Source of the DNA: Chryseobacterium gleum
GTDB taxonomy: Bacteria > Bacteroidota > Bacteroidia > Flavobacteriales_D > Sanyastnellaceae
NCBI GenBank assembly: GCA_945878835.1
Contig: CAMCUG010000128.1
Coordinates: 1-5,060 of the forward strand
Direction of reading: 5' to 3'
Length of the DNA: 5,060 nt
Both the position numbers and the translations under genes were made by a program. The notes under the pieces were generated by a model that ran no database searches, was not told the origin of the DNA, and saw nothing but the letters and a program-made list of their open reading frames with translations. How positions within the stretch are numbered: position 1 is the stretch's first letter; each line of letters starts with the position of its first letter. Below are positions 1-5,060 of this stretch, piece by piece.

Positions 1-139
1 CATCTGCGACTCCGCATTCTTCACGTGAACGAACATCGCACATCGCAGACAATTCGGTTTGCTCGTTGCGTTGAACCATTTCTGCATGACGCTTACCAAT
101 ATGTCCTGCACCAATTACAGCAAATTTAATTTTATTCAT
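1..139 (-). CDS. Gfo/Idh/MocA-type NAD(P)-dependent oxidoreductase, N-terminal fragment
   Basis: The first 46 codons read from an ATG at 139-137 and run off the left edge of the window. The translation starts MNKIKFAVIGAGHIGKRHAE. This is a beta strand followed by a GxGxxG dinucleotide-binding loop (GAGHIG, residues 10-15) and the KRHAE helix typical of the Gfo/Idh/MocA family. A second strand ends in the acidic motif MCDV (residues 33-36), where the Asp would contact the cofactor ribose. Family members oxidise or reduce sugars and sugar derivatives in the cytoplasm, often nucleotide sugars for surface polysaccharides. The catalytic and substrate domain lies outside the window, so the substrate cannot be inferred. 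The gene follows the patatin gene on the same strand after about 40 bases but has its own promoter-like element in that gap, so it is probably a separate transcription unit. The Rossmann fold is secure; the exact family is likely. Confidence 0.85.
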   Translation of the reverse strand, partial: MNKIKFAVIGAGHIGKRHAEMVQRNEQTELSAMCDVRSREECGVAD

Positions 140-155
140 AGGGCTTAATCAGATG

Positions 156-163
156 CAAAAGTA
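156..163 (-). promoter_or_regulatory. Bacteroidota -7 promoter element for the oxidoreductase gene
   Basis: On the minus strand this reads TACTTTTG, a full match to the Bacteroidota -7 consensus TAnnTTTG. It lies 16 bases before the ATG at 139, so a short leader of roughly ten bases is expected. No clear -33 TTG box is seen at the usual distance upstream, where the sequence is the 3' end of the patatin gene. The element is seen directly; its activity is inferred. Confidence 0.55.
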
Positions 164-179
164 CGGACAACGCGGTAAA

Positions 180-2453
180 TTAATCCCTTGGCGATTGGTT
201 CGATATGATAAAGCCTAGGTTGAAAATTATGCTCCAAGGTTTTTCTTTTTGCTCGTAATAATTAGCCGACAAACTTACCGGACCAATTGGGGAATGATAA
301 ACCAATGTGCCGCTGCCAACACCATAGGTTCTGTATATATCTGACGATGGAACAGCTGATGCCTGAAATGGCTGATAAGCATATACATCAGCTCGAATGT
401 CAACATTTTTAGTGAGGTGAAGAACTGGAGAAATTCCGACAGTGAAAAACGAAGTTGCTCTATAAACAGGCAAATAAAATGTTCTGAATTCCGGAAAGAA
501 ACTTGGTGTCGGACTCATAATAGAGGTCGCAGTTGCATTCTGAAAATCTTCTTGATCAGACCACAGCACCTCTGCTTTTATTCCAAAAGAAAAGCGGGGC
601 TGATCAACCACATAATTCTCATAATACACCCGCATTTGCATCCATGCATGTCCATTCTTGAGGGTATCTCTGTTTGAACTTGTGCTCCCTGGAATAGTAT
701 ATTCATTTCCAATTACCCCCTTGCCAACAACTTTTATCAGAGATCCTGATGATGCATATTGAAGACGATTCAACGTACTGCGCACATAATTGAACCTCGC
801 CATTTTCGCGTTGAATTCAGTGACATCAGCGGTATCAATACTCAAGAAATTCTTAGTTTGATAATAACTATCGTTTTGGCGGGTATAAATCGCATCTATT
901 TTAAACTTAGCTTTCCTTCCCGCAGGTAAAATCCAACTCGCTTCGCCAAACCGTTCGTTCAATAAAACATACGACGGTTTCACGTCTTCAAAAAAGGTTG
1001 TCAAACTCTTGTAATAATCCCAACGATTCTGAGTGAACGAGACTTCATAGGCGACGGGCAAATTGAACAACATGATCTTCGAACGAGCCTTGGCTTGAAC
1101 CGAGCCATAATACCTTCCGAAGTAACTGTTGGCCTCAAGAACGGTGTTCACTCTTCCAAATAAATTATATCGCAATCCAACAAAACCCGTATTGATTGAA
1201 CGCGAACTAAAGTTCCCTCCGAATGAGACCATAAAATCTTTCTCTCGCTGAACGCTAAGATCCAAAACATACTTCCCAGTTTCCGGTTTGAAGAACATTT
1301 TCGGATAGACCGATTTTATGCTTCCGTCTGCCAGTAACCTGAAATAAGTCCGCTGCAAATCACTCAATGGAATAGCATTTTCTTTCCTTCCTAAAAGTTC
1401 ACGAACGTATTGTGTTTGTCCTTTAGGCAAACCAACTAATCTCACCTCATCCACCACCAAGGGAGCACACTTCGAAAAAAACTTTTTTCGTTTGTTTTGA
1501 AGTTCTTTTGACGAAACTTCACGTTCAATGAGTCTCTGTATTTGCGGAAGAAATCGTAACGTTGAAACATATCCTGAATCTATTGCAGCAATAGAATTCG
1601 AAAACTCAAAGGTACCTGTGCTGCTGGTGTTGGGTTGAACAATAAAGACTTCTTCGCATGGAATAAAGACCTCCTTCTGAGAAACAATCATAGCCTCCAA
1701 TTGAGACATCAGATTATTCTCTTTCGGATCGGCAGGAATACCTGAAACATTACAGCCTAAAATTACATCAGGATGAAAATCGCGATACATAACATCCATC
1801 GGGAAGTTGTTGTAAATTCCTCCATCATAAAGCAACAGCCCATCTATTCTTCGCGGAGGCATGTAAAATGGATATGTGCAAGAGGCACGAACCGCTTCAT
1901 TCAAAGAACCCCTCTTGAAAATTACTTCCTGCTTGTTTTTCACGTCGGCCGCAACACATCGAAACGGAACAAACAAACTATCAAAATTTTGTTTTGCAGC
2001 TTCGCTGGCTGCACTCAACAACTTCATATGGACCCAATCCATAAGAGCCGGATTAATTAAATTGGTTGGAAGTGTGTTCGAAATGTTATCGCCACCAGAA
2101 TACTTCAAACTAACCATAGCTGCAGTGGGTTCCGATTTCAAATAATAAAACTGCATGTCCTGAGGAAGCTCTTGCCCTTCGGATAACAAACCAAATTCTG
2201 GTGTTCTACACAAAGAGTCCATTTGTCGAGCTGAGTAACCGGCAGCATAAAAAGAGGCGATGACAGCACCCATGCTTGTCCCGCAGATATAATCAATAGG
2301 AACATTGTTCTCTTCCAACGCACGAAGGAATCCTATATGCGCCATAGCAGTGGCTCCACCACCACTAAGAACAACACCCACACGCTGTGCGTTTGTCCTA
2401 TGCACCTGCACAAAGACAAACAAAAACAACAACGCCAGACGCAATTTCATCAT
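180..2453 (-). CDS. Patatin-like phospholipase with POTRA and outer-membrane beta-barrel (PlpD-like)
   Basis: This encodes about 757 residues from the ATG at 2453-2451. Residues 1-22 form a signal peptide: a short basic start (MMKLR), a hydrophobic core and a TNA|Q cleavage site. The patatin domain (about 25-310) has the glycine-rich oxyanion loop GGGATAMAHIG, the nucleophile Ser60 in GTSMG and the catalytic-dyad Asp210 in DGG, so it should hydrolyse lipid acyl esters. Residues about 331-405 resemble one POTRA module. About 405-757 are rich in alternating aromatic strands, like an Omp85/bacterial surface antigen barrel, ending in a last strand (WSIIFNLGFII). This order matches PlpD, a type Vd autotransporter, so the lipase is probably exported through or displayed at the outer membrane. 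An in-frame ATG at 2468 would add five residues, but that codon touches the -7 element. The later start also puts the basic residues at the N-terminus, as expected of a signal peptide. The ATG at 2450 is equally possible. Domain order is confident; substrate and surface exposure are inferred. Confidence 0.92.
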   Translation of the reverse strand: MMKLRLALLFLFVFVQVHRTNAQRVGVVLSGGGATAMAHIGFLRALEENNVPIDYICGTSMGAVIASFYAAGYSARQMDSLCRTPEFGLLSEGQELPQDMQFYYLKSEPTAAMVSLKYSGGDNISNTLPTNLINPALMDWVHMKLLSAASEAAKQNFDSLFVPFRCVAADVKNKQEVIFKRGSLNEAVRASCTYPFYMPPRRIDGLLLYDGGIYNNFPMDVMYRDFHPDVILGCNVSGIPADPKENNLMSQLEAMIVSQKEVFIPCEEVFIVQPNTSSTGTFEFSNSIAAIDSGYVSTLRFLPQIQRLIEREVSSKELQNKRKKFFSKCAPLVVDEVRLVGLPKGQTQYVRELLGRKENAIPLSDLQRTYFRLLADGSIKSVYPKMFFKPETGKYVLDLSVQREKDFMVSFGGNFSSRSINTGFVGLRYNLFGRVNTVLEANSYFGRYYGSVQAKARSKIMLFNLPVAYEVSFTQNRWDYYKSLTTFFEDVKPSYVLLNERFGEASWILPAGRKAKFKIDAIYTRQNDSYYQTKNFLSIDTADVTEFNAKMARFNYVRSTLNRLQYASSGSLIKVVGKGVIGNEYTIPGSTSSNRDTLKNGHAWMQMRVYYENYVVDQPRFSFGIKAEVLWSDQEDFQNATATSIMSPTPSFFPEFRTFYLPVYRATSFFTVGISPVLHLTKNVDIRADVYAYQPFQASAVPSSDIYRTYGVGSGTLVYHSPIGPVSLSANYYEQKEKPWSIIFNLGFIISNQSPRD

Positions 2454-2457
2454 GGTG

Positions 2458-2465
2458 CAAAATTG
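2458..2465 (-). promoter_or_regulatory. Probable -7 promoter element for the patatin gene
   Basis: The minus strand reads CAATTTTG, matching five of the six fixed positions of TAnnTTTG. It ends exactly four bases before the ATG at 2453, the same spacing as at the divergent kinase gene. If used, the transcript would start at or very near that ATG. A competing weaker candidate is TATGTTTT on the minus strand at 2493-2500. That one would give a leader of about 30 bases and would allow the ATG at 2468, which has a purine stretch (GGAAAAG) before it. No good -33 box is seen for either. Confidence 0.4.
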
Positions 2466-2547
2466 CATCTACTTTTCCATTCATTGACTATTAAAACATA
2501 ATAAATTAAACAACATTTGTTTCCCAACTGATTTAAGAATAGCGATG

Positions 2548-2555
2548 TACTTTTG
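2548..2555 (+). promoter_or_regulatory. Bacteroidota -7 promoter element for the kinase-gpmI operon
   Basis: The sequence TACTTTTG matches TAnnTTTG fully and is followed by CAGT and then the ATG at 2560. At this spacing transcription would begin at or within a few bases of the start codon, giving a leaderless or near-leaderless mRNA. A weak -33 candidate (ACTG, ending at 2530) sits 17 bases upstream. The element overlaps an upstream in-frame ATG at 2545, which argues against that ATG as the start. Confidence 0.6.
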
Positions 2556-2559
2556 CAGT

Positions 2560-3498
2560 ATGAAATCGATCCGAAATAAACGCAGATTGTTAGGAGTACT
2601 TTACCTTATGGCAGCCTACCTCGTTTTTCAATTGGTTTGGTGGGGATGGCAATTGTACAAGCTACAATTTGCCTATTTACAGCAACTCAAATCAGAAGGA
2701 GCCACTCTTCCAGAAAATGCGCTTCGAAATAAAATTTTTATGATTGTAGGTGAAGGAGGCGTTTTTCTTCTGCTTTTATTCTTGGGAATTTGGTGGATTA
2801 AAAAAAACGTCTGGCAAGATTTAAAACGCGCTCAAAAAGAAAAGAATTTTTTACTCGCAGTGACTCATGAATTAAAAACACCTATTGCTGCTATTCGCTT
2901 GAATTCGCAAACACTCAAAAACCGTAAACTATCGGAAGAACAATCGCAAGATTTGTGCACAGACATTATTACCGAATCGAACCGCCTCGAAACCTTGGTG
3001 AACAACATTTTGCTCGCTACACAATTCGAACAAAACACCATCCTCGGAAATTGGCAAAAAACAGATTTATCCGCACTCGTTGAAGCGCAAATAAAGCGAT
3101 TCCAACAGCTCTTCCCTGAGCGCACGGTAAACTCAAACATTCATTCGAATATTTTTTTGCAAGCGGAAGAGAACATGCTTGTGAGCTTACTTTTCAACCT
3201 TCTCGAAAACGCTAATAAATATTCACCCGTTTCTGAACCCATTTCAGTTTTATTAAAAGGAAGTGAGCACATTGTTCTATTGGAGATTTCAGATTTCGGA
3301 ATAGGTATTCCTGATGAAGAAAGAAAATCAATTTTCGAAAAATTTCATCGCGTTGGAAACGAAGAAACTCGTTCACAAAAAGGCACTGGATTAGGACTTT
3401 ATATCGTGAAAGAAATTTGCAAAGCACATAAAGCAGAAATAACCATTAGCGACAATACCCCTCTAGGAAGTCGCTTTCAAATTACGTTTTCAAAATGA
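2560..3498 (+). CDS. Sensor histidine kinase, two transmembrane segments, minimal sensor
   Basis: This encodes 312 residues from the ATG at 2560. An in-frame ATG at 2545 would add five residues but overlaps the promoter element. After a basic start there is a membrane helix (about 10-30), a loop of only about 27 residues, and a second helix (about 59-80). No HAMP, PAS or other sensor domain is visible. The DHp domain carries the H box VTHELKTP with phospho-acceptor His103. The ATP-binding domain has the N box NLLENANKYS (Asn213, Asn217), the D/G1 box DFGIGIP (Asp245), the F box FEKFH, and the G2 box GTGLGLYIV (275-283). All catalytic boxes are intact, so an active inner-membrane kinase that phosphorylates a response regulator is expected. 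No regulator gene is present in this window. The gene overlaps gpmI by four bases. With so short a loop it may sense a membrane signal or a partner protein; that is inference. Confidence 0.93.
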   Translation: MKSIRNKRRLLGVLYLMAAYLVFQLVWWGWQLYKLQFAYLQQLKSEGATLPENALRNKIFMIVGEGGVFLLLLFLGIWWIKKNVWQDLKRAQKEKNFLLAVTHELKTPIAAIRLNSQTLKNRKLSEEQSQDLCTDIITESNRLETLVNNILLATQFEQNTILGNWQKTDLSALVEAQIKRFQQLFPERTVNSNIHSNIFLQAEENMLVSLLFNLLENANKYSPVSEPISVLLKGSEHIVLLEISDFGIGIPDEERKSIFEKFHRVGNEETRSQKGTGLGLYIVKEICKAHKAEITISDNTPLGSRFQITFSK

Positions 3499-5000
3499 CA
3501 AAAAAAGTTGGACTCATAATTTTAGACGGATGGGGCATTGGAAAGAACGATCTCTCGAATGCTATACTTAGCGCGCAAACTCCTTTCACACATCACCTAA
3601 ATAATACAGCAGCTCACGCGACCTTGCGCACAGACGGAGAGTTCGTTGGTCTTCCGGAAGGACAGATGGGGAATAGTGAAGTGGGACACATGAACATTGG
3701 AGCTGGGAGAGTTGTGTACCAAGACTTAGTAAAAATTCACTTGAGCATTCGCAACAATGAGTTGCATAAAAATGAAGTGCTCTTAGCTGCCCTTCAACAT
3801 GCAAAAAAAGAAAATAAAAACGTGCATTTCATCGGTCTCGTTTCAGATGGAGGAGTGCATTCACACATCAATCATTTGAAAGCACTTGTCGATATTTGTG
3901 AAGAGCAAGAGCTTTCGAAAGTGTTCATTCATGCCATTACAGATGGAAGAGATTGCGACCCTAAAAGCGGTGAAGGATTTATTGAAGATTTAGAAAACCA
4001 CTTGGACGGAACACAAACTAAAATTGCCAGTGTGGTTGGAAGGTACTTCGCCATGGACCGAGACAAACGCTGGGAGCGAGTTCAGAAAGCGTATGACCTG
4101 TTTACAAGCGGATCGGAAAACAAAAGCCCCTCTGCATCATTAGCCGTTGCGCAATCTTACGTGAATGGCGTTACCGATGAGTTTATTGAACCTATTCAAA
4201 TTGAAGGAAATTACCAAGGCATTGAAGAAGGAGATGTGGTTATCTGTTTCAACTTTAGAACAGATCGTTGTCGTGAAATTACCATGGCTCTTCACCAACA
4301 AGATTTTCCAGAATTTGGGATGAAAAAGATGCCGTTGTATTACGTGACCATTACACGCTACGACGATTCGTTTCAAAACGTGCATATTCTTTTCGAAAAA
4401 GATAACCTCATGCACACCCTTGGAGAAACATTGTCTTCCGCAAATAAAACGCAGCTCCGCATTGCAGAAACTGAAAAATATCCGCATGTAACTTTCTTTT
4501 TTAATGGTGGAAGAGAAGAGCCGTTTGAAGGAGAAAGCCGACTTATGGTTCCTTCACCGAAGGTGGCAACTTACGACCTTCAACCCGAAATGAGTGCAAA
4601 AGAAATTGCTTCCTCTTGCATTCAATTTCTTCAAGAAAAAACACCTGATTTTTTCTGTTTGAATTTCGCTAATCCAGATATGGTTGGACACACCGGCGTT
4701 TACGAAGCTATAGTGAAAGCCATTGAAACAACAGATGCTTGCTTGAAGCAAGTTGCTGAAACAGCTATTCAATTGGGATATTCATTAATCGTTATTGCCG
4801 ATCACGGCAACGCAGATTGCGCGGTAAACGAAGACGGTTCTCCGAATACCGCACACACCACGAATCCCGTTCCCGTGTGGATTGTAGACAAAGAAATCAC
4901 AAAAGTGAACAACGGGAAATTGGCAGATGTTGCACCAACAGTCCTCACACTTTTGGGAATAGAAAAACCCCAAACAATGTCTGGGGTTTCGCTGATTTAA
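3495..5000 (+). CDS. gpmI: 2,3-bisphosphoglycerate-independent phosphoglycerate mutase
   Basis: This encodes 501 residues, close to the usual 505-515. The cytoplasmic enzyme interconverts 3-phosphoglycerate and 2-phosphoglycerate in glycolysis and gluconeogenesis, using a phosphoserine intermediate and two metal ions, normally manganese. The known active-site set is present. Asp11 lies in ILDGWG, the nucleophile Ser61 in GNSEVGH, His122 in VHSH, and Asp153 in GRD. Arg183 and Arg189 lie in VGRYFAMDRD, Arg255 and Arg258 in FRTDR, and Lys328 in TEKYPH. Asp395 and His399 lie in NPDMVGHTG, Asp436 and His437 in ADHGNAD, and His454 in TAHTTNP. The inserted phosphotransferase domain spans roughly 75-300 and the alkaline-phosphatase-like domain is formed by both ends. 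The start codon overlaps the kinase stop as ATGA and has no Shine-Dalgarno sequence, so translation is probably coupled to the kinase. Nothing is missing or truncated, and the identification is secure. Confidence 0.98.
   Translation: MTKKVGLIILDGWGIGKNDLSNAILSAQTPFTHHLNNTAAHATLRTDGEFVGLPEGQMGNSEVGHMNIGAGRVVYQDLVKIHLSIRNNELHKNEVLLAALQHAKKENKNVHFIGLVSDGGVHSHINHLKALVDICEEQELSKVFIHAITDGRDCDPKSGEGFIEDLENHLDGTQTKIASVVGRYFAMDRDKRWERVQKAYDLFTSGSENKSPSASLAVAQSYVNGVTDEFIEPIQIEGNYQGIEEGDVVICFNFRTDRCREITMALHQQDFPEFGMKKMPLYYVTITRYDDSFQNVHILFEKDNLMHTLGETLSSANKTQLRIAETEKYPHVTFFFNGGREEPFEGESRLMVPSPKVATYDLQPEMSAKEIASSCIQFLQEKTPDFFCLNFANPDMVGHTGVYEAIVKAIETTDACLKQVAETAIQLGYSLIVIADHGNADCAVNEDGSPNTAHTTNPVPVWIVDKEITKVNNGKLADVAPTVLTLLGIEKPQTMSGVSLI
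4963..4989 (-). terminator. Intrinsic terminator of the convergent gene, inside the gpmI 3' end
   Basis: The arms 4965-4975 and 4979-4989 are near-perfect inverted repeats (AAACCCCAAAC and GTCTGGGGTTT) around a three-base loop. Read on the minus strand, the single discrepancy is a G-U wobble, giving an 11-bp stem with four consecutive G-C pairs. The right arm runs straight into TTTTTC. Read on the plus strand the same position is an A-C mismatch and the stem is followed by CGCTG, so the minus orientation is the better terminator. It begins about 25 bases past the stop codon at 5015-5017. The structure is seen by eye; no folding energy was computed. Confidence 0.55.
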
Positions 5001-5014
5001 TATTCTTTTACCAA

Positions 5015-5060
5015 TTAGAGCTTCTTGTGCATCACGTGCACATATCCTTCTCTGCTAATT
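5015..5060 (-). CDS. Probable C-terminal end of a convergent gene, product unknown
   Basis: The minus strand is open from the right edge to a TAA at 5017-5015, giving a last stretch ISREGYVHVMHKKL. Fourteen codons are too few to identify a product, and an open stretch this short could occur by chance. The case for a real gene is the good minus-oriented terminator hairpin about 25 bases beyond the stop, and the lack of any plausible plus-strand start in the last 60 bases. If real, it converges on gpmI with a 14-base gap between the two stop codons. Confidence 0.45.
   Translation of the reverse strand, partial: ISREGYVHVMHKKL

Noticed and set aside
1773..2145. Overlapping plus-strand open frames opposite the patatin domain.
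   Set aside because: They lie opposite a conserved lipase domain, have no promoter-like element and read as low-information sequence.
2545..2559. Upstream ATG giving a five-residue longer kinase (MYFCS-).
   Set aside because: The codons overlap a perfect TAnnTTTG promoter element and add nothing recognisable; the ATG at 2560 gives a normal basic start before the first membrane helix.
2800..2807. Run of eight A residues in the kinase gene just after the second membrane helix, a possible slippage or phase-variation site.
   Set aside because: It encodes an ordinary Lys-Lys after the membrane helix, the frame is intact, and A runs are common in this AT-rich genome.
4140..4487. A 115-codon minus-strand open frame opposite gpmI.
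   Set aside because: It is antisense to a fully conserved enzyme gene, has a Cys/Phe/His-rich composition unlike a real protein, and shows no recognisable domain or start signal.
5001..5014. A T-rich stretch after the gpmI stop as a gpmI terminator.
   Set aside because: No stem-loop sits directly before it in the plus orientation; the nearby hairpin is separated from it by the last gpmI codons and is better formed on the minus strand.

Overview
The window looks like an ordinary chromosomal segment from a Bacteroidota bacterium, most likely a flavobacterium-type lineage. The evidence is fairly AT-rich DNA, no Shine-Dalgarno sequences worth the name, and start regions carrying the Bacteroidota -7 promoter element (TAnnTTTG). 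A patatin phospholipase fused to an outer-membrane barrel also fits this phylum. I place the phylum with fair confidence and cannot name the genus.

Layout, left to right. (1) Positions 1-139, minus strand: the first 46 codons of a Gfo/Idh/MocA-type NAD(P)-dependent oxidoreductase, cut by the window edge, with its own promoter just upstream. (2) 180-2453, minus strand: a patatin-like phospholipase with signal peptide, patatin domain, one POTRA-like module and a C-terminal Omp85/surface-antigen-type beta-barrel, resembling the type Vd autotransporter PlpD in layout. (3) 2454-2559: a short divergent intergenic region with promoters pointing both ways. (4) 2560-3498, plus strand: a small two-TM sensor histidine kinase with almost no extracytoplasmic sensor. 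(5) 3495-5000, plus strand: gpmI, the cofactor-independent phosphoglycerate mutase, overlapping the kinase stop codon by 4 bases (ATGA). (6) 5015-5060, minus strand: a probable 3' end of a convergent gene, whose likely terminator hairpin lies inside the last codons of gpmI.

The kinase and gpmI probably form one translationally coupled transcript that joins a signalling protein to a central glycolytic enzyme. The patatin gene is transcribed away from them, and the oxidoreductase appears to be an independent unit. No mobile element, CRISPR array, RNA gene or obviously new system is visible. The points most worth a second look are the near-leaderless promoter layout shared by the two divergent genes, the kinase-gpmI coupling without an adjacent response regulator, the antisense-oriented terminator inside gpmI, and the altered oxyanion-loop sequence of the patatin domain.
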